64,000 bases of DNA, taken from Streptomyces sp. CBMA156. GTDB lineage: Bacteria; Actinomycetota; Actinomycetes; Streptomycetales; Streptomycetaceae. Location of the stretch: contig NZ_MSJQ01000426.1 of assembly GCF_014596515.1 (NCBI RefSeq), forward strand, positions 16,196 to 80,195. Direction: 5' to 3'. Below, in pieces: positions 1 through 8,629 of this stretch; the stretch's first letter is position 1; each line of letters starts with the position of its first letter. The notes beneath the pieces are model-generated. The model was given only the letters and a program-made list of their open reading frames with translations. It made no database searches and was not told the origin of the DNA. The position numbers were made by a program, and so were the translations under genes.

Positions 1-1122
1 CGATCCCCAAGGACCAGGGCTGCCGGGACACCATCGGCAGCGACGAGATCCGCCGCCGGGCCAAGGGCGTCCAGCCCAAGGTGGTCGCGGCGCTCCGGAA
101 CATCCGCCAGACCATGCGCGGGGCCGGCTACGCCGACTCCTCGTACCAGCTGGTCTACCAGTCGTACTTCAACCCGATCACCCCGGACATCCGGCGCAAC
201 GACTACGTCGGCAAGGTCGCCGACGGCTGCCCGGCCTTCCCCGAGGACCTCGCCTGGGGCCACAACTGGGTGGTGCCGACGCTCAGCGACGCGCTGCGCG
301 GCCGAGCAGGTGCCCGGCGTCCGGTACCTGGACCAGCGGCGGGTCGCCTTCGGGCACGAGGTCTGCGCGGAGTGGACGACCTCCCCGTACGAGTACAGCA
401 ACGGGGACGTCATCAACCTCTCCGAGTGGGTGCGCAACGGCTGCGACTCGCAGATCGGCATCCCCGGACTGTGCATGAACATGGTCCGCCAGTCGTACCA
501 CCTGCGGGTGGCCGGCTACCGCGGCGAGGGCGTCTGCCTCGGCCAGTTCTACTCCCGGCCCGAGCTGGCGCAGGCGTACTGCACGCTCAACCAGCAGAAC
601 ACCACCTCGATCCAGCCGCTCAGCCCCGGACAGCCGTTCGGCGACGTCCCCGAGGACGGCTCCTGGTACCAGCTGACCAACGCGGCCGGCGGCAACGCGC
701 TCGACCTCAGCGGCGGCGGCAGCTACGGCGACTCCACCGACGGCCGGCCCGCGATCACCTATCCGGCCACCGGCGGGCTGAACCAGTCCTTCGTCCTGGA
801 GGCCAAGGCCGGCGGCAGTTACGAGCTCGACTTCAGCGGCAACCGCGACATGTGCCTGGACGCCAACGCGGCCTCCACCGCCCCCGGCACCCGGATCCAG
901 CAGTGGCGCTGCACCGGCGGCGGCAACCAGCACTGGGTCTTCAAGCCGGCCGGCAACGGCCGCTACCGGATCGCCGACTCCCAGGACCAGACCAAGGTCC
1001 TGGCCACCGGCGGCACCCTCGACGCCAAGGGCAACCCGTACGTCGAACTCGCCACCGACACCGGAGCCCCCAACCAGCTCTGGCAGCTCACCAAGCTCGG
1101 CATCGTCTACGTCCACGGCTGA
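1..1122 (+). pseudogene. secreted SGNH-type hydrolase with ricin-B lectin domain, frame broken (5' end outside window)
   Basis: Coding enters from the left edge in the frame starting at base 3 and runs to about base 299, then continues from base 302 in the +1 frame to the TGA at 1120-1122. Removing one G of the GG at 300-301 restores a continuous protein (ALR then AEQVPGVRYL). The first part resembles SGNH/GDSL hydrolases of the NocE kind, and a conserved-looking His lies in QSYHLRVAGY. The C-terminal 140 residues form a ricin-B beta-trefoil with repeated QxW-type motifs (IQQWRC, NQHWVF, NQLWQL), so it probably binds polysaccharide outside the cell. The signal peptide lies outside the window. 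It is either a recent pseudogene or an intact gene with an assembly indel; the perfect continuity on both sides favours a very recent event or an error. Confidence 0.7.
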
Positions 1123-1366
1123 TCCACCCCGCCCGCCCTCACCCCGTCGCCGCCCCCACCCGGGCGGCGACGGCCGCGTTCACGACCGGCCGGTGTCGGC
1201 CGTGGACGCGGCGGGGCGGCGGGGTATTCGGCATGGGCGGCATGGTGCTGGGCGACGGTCGGGGGACGCCAGCGGTTTTCGGCGCGGGGGCGTGCCGTAG
1301 GCTCACGGGAAAATCGTTGCGCCGGAGCCGCGCGGACACGAGCGGGGCGGGGAGTACCCAGACCAG

Positions 1367-2647
1367 ATGAGCACGGCATCGAGCACCGAGTCGTCCAGCA
1401 CCCAGCCAGGAGCGCCCGAAGCGGCGCCGGCGGAGGCCCCCGAGGAGCGGACGGGCCGGGAACCCGGGCGGTTCGGGGCGCTGGTGGACCGCTTCGCGCC
1501 CGCGCTGGGCGCGTACGCGGTGGTCAAGGCCATCGGCCTGACCGTCTTCATGCTGCTGCTCTCGCACACCGGCGACTACCTGAAGAAGCAGCCGGGCCGC
1601 GGCGGCGGCACCAACGCCTGGGACGTGCTGGGCACCTGGGACGGCGTCTGGTACCAGCGGATCGCCGAGAACGGGTACGACCCGCAGCTGATCCCGCTGC
1701 ACGGCTTCCCGCTGGCCACCTACTACGAGAACTCGGCCGCCTTCTTCCCGCTCTACCCCTGGCTGATGCGGCTGGTCGGCACCGTCACCGGGCTCGGCCC
1801 GTACGGCTCGGGGATCGTCGTCTCGGTGCTCGTCTCGTTCGTCGCCGCGGCCGGCATCTTCGCCGTCGCCGAGCGGCTCGGCGGCTACCGTGCGGGCGTG
1901 ATCGCCGCGGTGCTCTGGGGCCTGTTCCCCGGCTCGGGCGTGGAGTGGGCGGTCTACTCGGACTCGCTGTTCGTCGCGCTGTCCGCCTGGGCCTGCTACT
2001 GCGTGATGACCCACCGCTGGCTCGCCGCCGGCCTGCTGGCGCTGGTGGCGGGCCTCAACCGGCCGACTGCCGCCGCGCTGATCGCGGCCGTCTCGATCGC
2101 CGCGCTGGTCGCGCTGGTCCGCCGCACCGACGGGGTGGCCCGCCCGCTGACCGCGATGCTGATCACCCCCTGGGGCCTGATCGGCTACGTCGCCTGGGTC
2201 GGCTGGAGGATGGGCGACTGGGGCGGCTACTTCAAGCTCCAGCAGGGCGCCTGGAACCGCTACTTCGACGGCGGCGCCTCCACCCTGCGCACGATCATGG
2301 ACGTGATCACCGGGCACTGGGACTTCTGGCAGTCCAACCCCGTCCCCGACCTGATCGCGATCGCCCTGCTGATCGCCCTGCCCGGGATGCTGGTGCTGCT
2401 CTGGCGCACCCGGCCGCCGCTGGTGCTGTGGGTCTACACCGCGCTCACCATCCTCACCGCGCTGAGCAGCAACCAGATCTTCGGCAACATCTCGCGTTAC
2501 CTGCTGCCCGCCTTCCCGCTCTGCATCGGCCTGGCGGTGGCGCTGCGCCGGATGCGGACCTCCTCGCTCGCCGGGCTGCTGGCGATGCCGGTCCTCGCGG
2601 CGGGCTGGTACGCGGGCTATGCGCTGTTCGAGTTGGGCATCCCGTAG
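1367..2647 (+). CDS. integral-membrane mannosyltransferase, PIG-V/Gpi18-like
   Basis: This is a 426-residue polytopic membrane protein. About 45 residues of Ser/Pro/Glu-rich cytoplasmic tail precede the first membrane segment (GAYAVVKAIGLTVFMLLL). An extracytoplasmic loop follows with WDGVWYQRIAENGYDP, which matches the acidic, aromatic first loop of GT-C polyprenol-phosphate-mannose enzymes (PIG-V family). Later hydrophobic segments include VSVLVSFVAAAGIFAVA and IAIALLIALPGMLVLLW. Family knowledge suggests transfer of mannose from a polyprenyl carrier to an extracytoplasmic acceptor; the acceptor is unknown. It stands alone, 60 bp before the MarR gene. A G-rich RBS candidate (GGGGAG) lies 14 bases upstream of the ATG. 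Confidence 0.75.
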   Translation: MSTASSTESSSTQPGAPEAAPAEAPEERTGREPGRFGALVDRFAPALGAYAVVKAIGLTVFMLLLSHTGDYLKKQPGRGGGTNAWDVLGTWDGVWYQRIAENGYDPQLIPLHGFPLATYYENSAAFFPLYPWLMRLVGTVTGLGPYGSGIVVSVLVSFVAAAGIFAVAERLGGYRAGVIAAVLWGLFPGSGVEWAVYSDSLFVALSAWACYCVMTHRWLAAGLLALVAGLNRPTAAALIAAVSIAALVALVRRTDGVARPLTAMLITPWGLIGYVAWVGWRMGDWGGYFKLQQGAWNRYFDGGASTLRTIMDVITGHWDFWQSNPVPDLIAIALLIALPGMLVLLWRTRPPLVLWVYTALTILTALSSNQIFGNISRYLLPAFPLCIGLAVALRRMRTSSLAGLLAMPVLAAGWYAGYALFELGIP

Positions 2648-2662
2648 ACCCGGCGTTGGTTG

Positions 2663-2697
2663 GCAACGGGATCATCCGGCAGCAGACGGGCCGTTGC
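2663..2697. promoter_or_regulatory. inverted repeat in the MarR promoter region
   Basis: GCAACGG at 2663-2669 is repeated as CCGTTGC at 2691-2697, ending 13 bases before the MarR start codon. MarR regulators often repress themselves through such sites, so this is a plausible operator. That role is inferred from position only. Confidence 0.4.
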
Positions 2698-2710
2698 TAA
2701 CCTCGGACCC

Positions 2711-3202
2711 ATGACGACGACCCCGCCGCCCGCGCGCCAGATCCGCGACATCTCCGGGCTGATGGACCACGCGAGCCACGTGCTGGCCACCCGGATGGCG
2801 GCCGCCTTCACCGAGCTGGGGATCACCCCGCGCGCCTACTGCGTGCTGTTCCACGCGCAGGAGGCGGAGCGCACCCAGATCCAGCTGGCCGAGCTGGCGG
2901 ACCTGGACAAGACCACCATGGTGGTCACCGTCGACGAGCTGGAGAAGGCCGGCCTGGCCGAGCGCCGCCCGTCCGCGACCGACCGCAGGGCCAGGATCGT
3001 CTCGGTCACCGCGGCGGGCGAGCGGACCGTGACGGAGGGCACCGCGATCGCCGACCGGGTGCACCGGGAGCTGCTGGAGGCGCTGCCGCAGCCCGAGCGC
3101 GAGGTGTTCGTCTCGGCGCTGACGCACCTGGTGGAGGGGCACCTCGCGGAGCCGGTCGAGGTCGAGCGCACCGTCCGCCGGGCCCGCCGTTCCCGGGGCT
3201 GA
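2711..3202 (+). CDS. MarR-family transcriptional regulator
   Basis: The 163-residue protein has the MarR winged-helix layout: an N-terminal dimerisation helix (SGLMDHASHVLATRMAAAFT), recognition helix DLDKTTMVVTVDELEKAGL around residues 70-90, and the wing (AERRPSATDRRARIVSVT) with the typical DRRAR basic tip. The ATG at 2711 is preferred to in-frame codons upstream because it sits just after a promoter-like stretch and because family proteins begin about here. It lies 94 bp before an MFS drug exporter read in the same direction, the usual regulator/pump arrangement. It probably represses the exporter and is released by a small-molecule ligand; the ligand cannot be read from the sequence. Confidence 0.88.
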   Translation: MTTTPPPARQIRDISGLMDHASHVLATRMAAAFTELGITPRAYCVLFHAQEAERTQIQLAELADLDKTTMVVTVDELEKAGLAERRPSATDRRARIVSVTAAGERTVTEGTAIADRVHRELLEALPQPEREVFVSALTHLVEGHLAEPVEVERTVRRARRSRG

Positions 3203-3296
3203 TGCCGGAAGGCCAATCTGCTCCCGAGATAGATAGTCCTGAACAAAACGATCTGATAGCGTCCTACCCGGTACTCGACGAACCGGGAGAACCGCC

Positions 3297-4739
3297 ATGA
3301 CCACGCACGCCCCGGCCGCCCCCAGGCCGGCTTCCGCGGCCCCCGCCCGCTCCCGCCCGCTCGCCCTCGCGGTGCTCTGTGCGGGAATGCTGATGATCAT
3401 CCTGGACGGCTCGATCGTCACCGTGGCGCTGCCCGCGATCCAGGGCGACCTGCACTTCTCGCCCGCCGGCCTCACCTGGACGGTCAACGCCTACCTGATC
3501 GCCTTCGGCGGCCTGCTCCTGCTGGCCGGGCGGCTCGGCGACCTGATCGGCCGCAAGCGGATGTTCGTCGCCGGGCTCACCGTCTTCACCGCCGCCTCGC
3601 TGCTCTGCGCCGTCGCCACCGGGCAGGAGATGCTGATCGCCGCCCGCTTCCTCCAGGGCGTCGGCGGTGCGATGGCCTCCGCGGTCAGCCTCGGCATGAT
3701 CGTCACGCTCTTCCCCGAGCCGGCCGAACGCGGCCGGGCGATCGGCGCGTTCGGCTTCGTCGGCGCGGCCGGCGCCTCGATCGGCCAGGTCCTCGGCGGG
3801 GTGCTCACCCAGGCGCTCGACTGGCACTGGATCTTCCTGATCAACCTGCCGCTGGGCCTGGCCGCCGTGCTGCTGTCCGTCCGGGTGCTGGCGTCCGACC
3901 GGGGTCCCGGCCTGCGGGCCGGCGCCGACGTCCTCGGCGCCGTGCTGATCACCGCCGCGCTGATGCTCGGCATCTACACCGTCGTCGGCACCGGCGAGCA
4001 CGGCTGGGCCTCCGCGCGCACCCTCGGCCTCGGCGCGCTCTCGCTCGCCCTGCTGGCCGGCTTCCTGCTCCGCCAGGCCAGGGCCGCCCAACCCCTGCTC
4101 CCGCTGCGGATGTTCCGCTCGCGCAACGTCTCCGGCGCCAACGCCGTGCAGGTGCTGATGGTCTCCGCGCTGTTCGCCTTCCAGATCCTGGTCGCGCTCT
4201 ACCTCCAGAACGTCCGCGGCTACGGCCCCGCCGCCACCGGCCTGGCGATGCTCCCGGCGGCACTCGCCATCGGCACCGTCTCGCTCACGCTGTCCGCCCG
4301 GCTGAACGCCCGCTTCGGCGAGCGCCCGGTGCTGCTGGCCGGGCTGGTCCTGCTGGTCGCCGCCCTGGCGCTGCTGGTCCGGCTGCCCGCGGACGGGGAC
4401 TACGTCCTCGACCTGCTGCCCACGATGCTGCTCGCGGCCGGCTTCGGCCTGGCGATCTCGGCGCTCACGGTGCTCGGCATGTCGGGCGCGGGGCCGGCGG
4501 ACGCGGGCACCGCCTCCGGCCTCTTCAACACCACCCAGCAGGTCGGCGGCGCGCTCGGGGTCGCCGTCCTCACCACCCTCGCCGACGGCCGCACCGGGGC
4601 CCTCGTGGCCGCCGGACACCCGGCGTCCGAGGCCCTCACGGCCGGATTCCGGCTCGCCTTCGGGGTGGCCGCAGGCCTGCTGACGGTGGCTCTGCTGCTC
4701 GCCGCCGCCGTCCTGCGGCCGGCCGGAGGACGGAACTGA
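3297..4739 (+). CDS. MFS drug exporter, DHA2 (EmrB/QacA, 14-TM) family
   Basis: This is a 480-residue, strongly hydrophobic protein. Motif D1 (LDGSIVTVALPAIQGDL) in the first membrane helix and motif A (GRLGDLIGRKRMFVAGL) between helices 2 and 3 identify a proton-coupled drug antiporter. Length and hydrophobic pattern fit the 14-helix DHA2 group. A good RBS (GGGAGAA) lies before the ATG. The 94-bp leader after the MarR gene contains two or three GATAG boxes (3228-3258) that may be regulator contacts. The gene ends just outside the left border of the mobile element. Confidence 0.9.
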   Translation: MTTHAPAAPRPASAAPARSRPLALAVLCAGMLMIILDGSIVTVALPAIQGDLHFSPAGLTWTVNAYLIAFGGLLLLAGRLGDLIGRKRMFVAGLTVFTAASLLCAVATGQEMLIAARFLQGVGGAMASAVSLGMIVTLFPEPAERGRAIGAFGFVGAAGASIGQVLGGVLTQALDWHWIFLINLPLGLAAVLLSVRVLASDRGPGLRAGADVLGAVLITAALMLGIYTVVGTGEHGWASARTLGLGALSLALLAGFLLRQARAAQPLLPLRMFRSRNVSGANAVQVLMVSALFAFQILVALYLQNVRGYGPAATGLAMLPAALAIGTVSLTLSARLNARFGERPVLLAGLVLLVAALALLVRLPADGDYVLDLLPTMLLAAGFGLAISALTVLGMSGAGPADAGTASGLFNTTQQVGGALGVAVLTTLADGRTGALVAAGHPASEALTAGFRLAFGVAAGLLTVALLLAAAVLRPAGGRN

Positions 4740-4758
4740 TCCTCCGTCAACCGAGCCC

Positions 4759-4789
4759 GCCCCGGTCCGCGTTCGGCGCGGGCCGGGGC
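4759..4789. terminator. GC-rich hairpin after the MFS gene
   Basis: A 13-bp stem with one G-U pair (4759-4771 against 4777-4789) closes a short TTCG-type loop. It lies between the MFS stop codon and the left attachment site, and would have separated two originally convergent genes. Confidence 0.6.
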
Positions 4790-4801
4790 GCGTGGCGTCA
4801 G

Positions 4802-4873
4802 GGCCAGACCAGGCAGTACAGCTGGTGCCCGGCCTCGTGCAGCCGGTTGGCGAAGTCCTGCCACTCGTGCAGC
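4802..4873 (+). repeat. attL, 72-bp direct repeat
   Basis: Identical over 72 bases to 33872-33943. The adjoining bases 4798-4800 (TCA) are the original stop codon of the target gene on the minus strand. Base 4801 is G whereas the matching base 33871 is C, which changes the last Pro codon synonymously (CCC to CCG). The match ends sharply at 4874/33944. Confidence 0.93.
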
Positions 4874-4919
4874 TATTGGTCCCTGCAAGCCCGTGACCTG
4901 CGGTTTTGTCGCCAAAGTG

Positions 4920-4966
4920 CCGCTGACCAGCGGAAACGACCTTCAGTGGTTGACGCTGGTCAGCGG
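4920..4966. repeat. 13-bp inverted repeat just inside attL
   Basis: CCGCTGACCAGCG (4920-4932) is repeated in inverse as CGCTGGTCAGCGG (4954-4966) around a 21-base spacer. It lies between the core repeat and the arm-like repeat at 4982. It may be a recombination-protein site or a transcription terminator. Confidence 0.55.
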
Positions 4967-4981
4967 CGTTTTCCACCCCCA

Positions 4982-4998
4982 TGTGCCCTGGATGTGCC
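4982..4998 (+). repeat. left arm-type repeat, 17 bp
   Basis: The same 17 bases (TGTGCCCTGGATGTGCC) occur at 33773-33789. Each copy lies inside the element, 108 bp (left) and 82 bp (right) from the core repeat, in the same orientation. In the circular form they would flank the attP core as integrase arm sites do. Confidence 0.6.
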
Positions 4999-5056
4999 CT
5001 CGTTTCTCGCCCGTCTTCAGTGCCTTGCGTCGAGGCCGGGGCTGCTTATCAGCGGG

Positions 5057-6394
5057 TCAGCCGGCGGCGGGCGAGCTGCTGCTGCTGCTGCTGCGGTCGT
5101 CGAGAACGATGTGCGGTTGCTGCAGGCGGTCGCTGCCGACCTCGTTGTCGGCGGGTCGAGTGCTGTTGATGACGGCGGCGATGCGCTCGTAGCTGGTGAC
5201 GGCGAGGGTCCACGTCTCGATGCCGGTGCCGTCGCCGAGGCCGCTGCACACGGTCTCCCGGAGCGCGTTGAGAAGGGCGAGGGTGCTACGGCCGGACAGG
5301 ATCGTGTCCTCGTTGCTGTCGTTGACCGGCTTCGAGAAGTGGTCGGTGCCTTCGACCTGGGCGGCCAGGAAGTCCCAGGTTTCGGGGTGGCAGGAGATCG
5401 CGACGGTCTTCACCGCAGCGGCCTTGCGGAGGGTGTTGACGTGGTTCTCCCAGACGAAGGGCTCCGGGATCAGGCCGGACACGTCGTTGGCGCACCCGTT
5501 CGGGAGGTCATCGACTGTGGCCTGCTCCTGCGCGACTGCTTCCGTGCGCTCGGGTTCGACCTCCACGTCTTGCTCCGCGGGGACGGAGGGGCGCAGGAGA
5601 TCTGCGAGCTGAGCGGCGACCTCGGCCGCGATCAGCCGCGCCTGGTCCTCCGGAGAGGCGGAGGCGGTGGTCGGCTCGGGCTCGGGTGCTTCTGCGGACT
5701 GCACTTCCGGCTCGGGCGCGACAGGCTCAGGAAGGGTGCCCCGGTGTTCGGCGAGCTGGGCGGCCACCTCGGCCGCGATCTGGCTGAGCTGGTCCTTGGT
5801 GAGGACGTGCGGGGTGACCGGCGTGCTGTCGGCGGGGGTGGGTTCGGACACGGTCGTCTCCTCGCTGTCGGATTCCGCGGCCTCGCCGGTCACGGTGGGG
5901 GTGGCCAGCTCTGCGGCCTGCTCGGATGCCGGGGGCTCGGCGGCGGGAAGCCCGGTGGTGTCGGCGGAGTCGTCGACGCTGCTGTCGTCGCCGGGAGAGT
6001 GGACGGCGTCGTCCTGGCTGTCCGCCTCCGGAGAGGCTCCCGTCGGCTGGTTCGCGGCCTCGGGGGAGCCGATGGTTGGCGGAGGCGACTCGCCGTGGCC
6101 GGCTCCCAGGGGGGAGCGGATGCTGTTCTGCAGGGCGCTGACTTCGGCGCGCAGGTTGCCCAGCTGGCGGTGGAGGCCGCGGTTGTCCTGATGGGCGCGG
6201 CTGGCCTCCTGCTGTTCCCGGGCGATCGCCTCGAAGAATTCGTCGCGGTGTTCGCTCAGGCCAGCCGCCAGCGTCGCGTTGAGTTCGGTCCGCAGGCTGT
6301 CGGTGTTGTTGCGGATCTCCTCCAGGCCGGCCTGGAGGGCCGTCCCGACCTCTGCGCGCAGCAGTTCGACCTGGTGGGCGGTGCCCCGTGCCAT
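5057..6394 (-). CDS. coiled-coil protein with acidic linker and poly-Ser tail, function unknown
   Basis: The protein is 445 residues from the ATG at 6394, which has a strong RBS (GGGAGGGG) five bases upstream; longer reading to 6517 lacks one. Residues 1-110 are a Gln/Glu/Ala-rich coiled coil (HQVELLRAEVGTALQAGLEE). A long Pro/Glu/Ser/Thr-rich acidic linker follows, with two similar short amphipathic segments (QIAAEVAAQLAEHR and LIAAEVAAQLADLL) about 60 residues apart. A folded C-terminal part of about 140 residues contains VKTVAISCHPETWDFLAAQ. The last residues include seven consecutive Ser. I do not recognise the family. It is read in the same direction as the two genes upstream (8629-6600) and may belong with them. 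Confidence 0.7.
   Translation of the reverse strand: MARGTAHQVELLRAEVGTALQAGLEEIRNNTDSLRTELNATLAAGLSEHRDEFFEAIAREQQEASRAHQDNRGLHRQLGNLRAEVSALQNSIRSPLGAGHGESPPPTIGSPEAANQPTGASPEADSQDDAVHSPGDDSSVDDSADTTGLPAAEPPASEQAAELATPTVTGEAAESDSEETTVSEPTPADSTPVTPHVLTKDQLSQIAAEVAAQLAEHRGTLPEPVAPEPEVQSAEAPEPEPTTASASPEDQARLIAAEVAAQLADLLRPSVPAEQDVEVEPERTEAVAQEQATVDDLPNGCANDVSGLIPEPFVWENHVNTLRKAAAVKTVAISCHPETWDFLAAQVEGTDHFSKPVNDSNEDTILSGRSTLALLNALRETVCSGLGDGTGIETWTLAVTSYERIAAVINSTRPADNEVGSDRLQQPHIVLDDRSSSSSSSPAAG
5076..5093. repeat. (CTG)6 microsatellite
   Basis: Six tandem CTG triplets near the 3' end of the coiled-coil gene encode most of its poly-Ser run on the minus strand. Length variation would keep the frame but change the Ser count. 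Confidence 0.8.
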
Positions 6395-6599
6395 ATCCCC
6401 TCCCGATCTCGCGCGCCTGTCGGGCTCGCGGCGGGTACAGCGTGGCGGCAAGGGCCTGTGCGTGATGAGTAGATGCGTGGGACTGTCGAGAACGCATCGG
6501 TTACTGTCTGAGATCAAATCATCACGTCGGGGCGATGGTTCGTCAGTTCGACCTATGCCTGTTCCAGGGCGACGTGCTGTGACCCTGTGCGACTCACCA

Positions 6600-8024
6600 T
6601 TACGACTCGAACAGGGTCGGTTGATTCCAGGGCGAGACTATGGGTCGCCCCTGGGGGCCAAGCAAACGTGCCAGTTGGTCGGATTCGTGCTCGGTGAGGT
6701 CGGAGAGGAGACGGGCCGTTGTGCCGATGAGTTCATCGAGAGGAACATGGCTGCGAGCACCTCGTGCGCTGGCCAAGCGGTAGGTGAAGCTGCAGTGCAG
6801 GACGGCGCCGGAAGGTGTTGGCGCATCCGCCTCGATAACCGCTTCAGCCTGGCCGAGTGCCTCACTGATGCCGACGAGCTGGGAGTCGTGGACGACGTTG
6901 TCTCCAGGGCTGTCGTAGCCGATGCGGCGATCGGTGACGAGCATTCGGATTGACGTAAGCGGGATGGAGAACCGGTCGGCCCGAGCGCGCACTTCGTCCA
7001 GAGTGGGCTCGTCGTACCTTTCGGTTGTGTCGAGATCTTTCTGCGTCTGGGCGACGTACGCCCGAAAGCGCGACATCTGCAGAACGAGGTTGCCTTGATC
7101 CACTGCCCAGCGCCAAGGGCCGATCGGCGCGTTGGGCGTGGTCCCCGGAGCAAGCACGCAAACGTGGCTCTGCCACTGCTGAGCCGCTGGCCGCATGAGG
7201 TGCTGAAGGTTTTCCGGGTCGCGGACCGGTGTGCGAAGCAGGAGCGGCAGGCTGATCAAGGGAAGCAGGCGACCCCAGAAGCTGCTGTCAGGAATCTCCT
7301 CAGCACTTAGGAGGTAGGCGAGGGTGGATTCGTCCAGGCGGCCGGAGCGTCGCAGCGTGCCCGGGAAGCTGGCCAGGGTGGAGCCTCCGCCCTGCCAGAG
7401 GGCAGCCATGAAGGCCGTCATCCGGTCCGCGACCAGGGGCACCATCCGGGCGGATACCGCTTCCACTGCCACGCGCGTCGGTGCAACATCTCCTTCACGG
7501 GCAGCTTCCACGCCGGTGACGACAGCGCTCCTGAACCGGGTGACCGCAGGGCCGTCCAGGGCGCCATGCCCGCCTTCGATCACCGAGCTGGAGATGAGCC
7601 GAGGGACGCTCGGGGTGTCTTGGGTGGGGACCAGCTCGCCGAAAGCCGGAGTGTCAAGAAGCAGAGTTTGATGTTCGGTGGCTGACGGTTGGAGGTCTGC
7701 CGCCGCACGGGACGCTTCGAGTTGCCCCAGGGACACGACCATCGGTCGGTCCTTGGTCTGCAGTCGGGCGATGTCGTCCTGGAGCTCCGCCGGGTTGGCC
7801 GTTGTCCGGAGATAGACGTGTCGGTCTGGGGTGCGGGTCGCCTGCGGCCAGCGGATCACCATGTCCGGGGCGTAGGTGTGGTTGAAGAAGCCGGTCGCGA
7901 TGACCTCGGCTCGGGGGTCCATCCGGCGCAGTTGGTGCCCGATGATTTCCTTGACCCGGCCGAAGGGTTGCCTGGGGTCCGTGTCATCGAGCGCGGCCAT
8001 GATCGCCTGCGATGCCTGATTCAC
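6600..8024 (-). CDS. large protein of unknown function, probable partner of the nuclease-like gene upstream
   Basis: The protein is 474 residues if it starts at the second of two adjacent GTG codons (8024), which overlaps the upstream stop as GTGA and puts GGGAG seven bases away; the first GTG (8027) is also possible. Residues 1-110 look like a compact alpha/beta domain with APDMVIRWP followed by RHVYLRTTAN, which recalls a PD-(D/E)xK strand order but lacks the ExK residues. The rest has no motif I recognise. The one-base-scale coupling to 8021-8629 implies joint expression in a fixed ratio. Together they have the look of an antiviral or anti-plasmid module on a mobile element, but that is inference from context. 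Confidence 0.7.
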   Translation of the reverse strand: MNQASQAIMAALDDTDPRQPFGRVKEIIGHQLRRMDPRAEVIATGFFNHTYAPDMVIRWPQATRTPDRHVYLRTTANPAELQDDIARLQTKDRPMVVSLGQLEASRAAADLQPSATEHQTLLLDTPAFGELVPTQDTPSVPRLISSSVIEGGHGALDGPAVTRFRSAVVTGVEAAREGDVAPTRVAVEAVSARMVPLVADRMTAFMAALWQGGGSTLASFPGTLRRSGRLDESTLAYLLSAEEIPDSSFWGRLLPLISLPLLLRTPVRDPENLQHLMRPAAQQWQSHVCVLAPGTTPNAPIGPWRWAVDQGNLVLQMSRFRAYVAQTQKDLDTTERYDEPTLDEVRARADRFSIPLTSIRMLVTDRRIGYDSPGDNVVHDSQLVGISEALGQAEAVIEADAPTPSGAVLHCSFTYRLASARGARSHVPLDELIGTTARLLSDLTEHESDQLARLLGPQGRPIVSPWNQPTLFES

Positions 8025-8629
8025 CACTGCTCTCCCTTGCGGATCAGTTCGGCAGCCACGATGGCTTCCCAGTCCTTGAGGGGGACCAGCGTCTCCTGCT
8101 TCTCTGACAGCACGATCAGCCACAGCCGCGACGCGACCATCGCAACGATCTTGGGGTCGATCACCGCCTCAGCGGCAGCTCGGTCAGCCGTTCCGAAGAC
8201 GCGGTCGTGGTGGAGCAGAACCGCCGTCTCGACATGCTTCGGCGAGTCCAACTGCGACCAGGTGTTGGCGCGGAAGGGAGCCCATGTGATCCACATGAGG
8301 TGATCACTCAGAAGATGGCCGTTCTGGCACGCGACGTAACACTTCGCAATGAACTCGTCGAACTGATTTCCCTGGTCACTGGGCTGCTGGTAGTTCTTCA
8401 CCTCAGCACAGAACATGTCCCCGTGGTAGGGAGCGCCGCGCATGGCGCCTCCCAGGTCGAAGGAGAACGTCTGCCCGCCATGAGGCCATGCCAGAGTTAG
8501 CCGTCGGGCGCACGACGGCGAGTCGGTGTTCGCATACGCGCCCGAGATTCTCATCGTGCCCTCAAGCCACATCTTTGCCCGGCGGGCGCCTGAGAATCCT
8601 TTGAGGTGGGCGTCTTCCCCCACTGCCAC
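8021..8629 (-). CDS. PD-(D/E)xK nuclease-like protein (start uncertain)
   Basis: From the GTG at 8629 the protein has 202 residues. D58 (TFSFDLGGA), then E76-x-K78 (MFCAEVKNY) on the next strand, is the D...ExK arrangement of restriction-like nucleases. The K78 strand is followed by an amphipathic helix (DQGNQFDEFIAKCYVAC), as in that fold. The N terminus is unclear: no good RBS precedes 8629 and coding-like sequence continues upstream in alternating frames (see 8630-8960). The stop overlaps the next gene's start (GTGA), so the two are translationally coupled. The nuclease call rests on motif and fold order alone. Confidence 0.6.
   Translation of the reverse strand: MAVGEDAHLKGFSGARRAKMWLEGTMRISGAYANTDSPSCARRLTLAWPHGGQTFSFDLGGAMRGAPYHGDMFCAEVKNYQQPSDQGNQFDEFIAKCYVACQNGHLLSDHLMWITWAPFRANTWSQLDSPKHVETAVLLHHDRVFGTADRAAAEAVIDPKIVAMVASRLWLIVLSEKQETLVPLKDWEAIVAAELIRKGEQW

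Noticed and set aside
5049..6472. Plus-strand frames opposite the coiled-coil gene
   Set aside because: They are Gly/Val/Leu-rich mirror frames without start signals.
6395..6517. Longer start for the coiled-coil protein
   Set aside because: The added 41 residues are basic and low-complexity, and the ATG at 6394 has a far better RBS.
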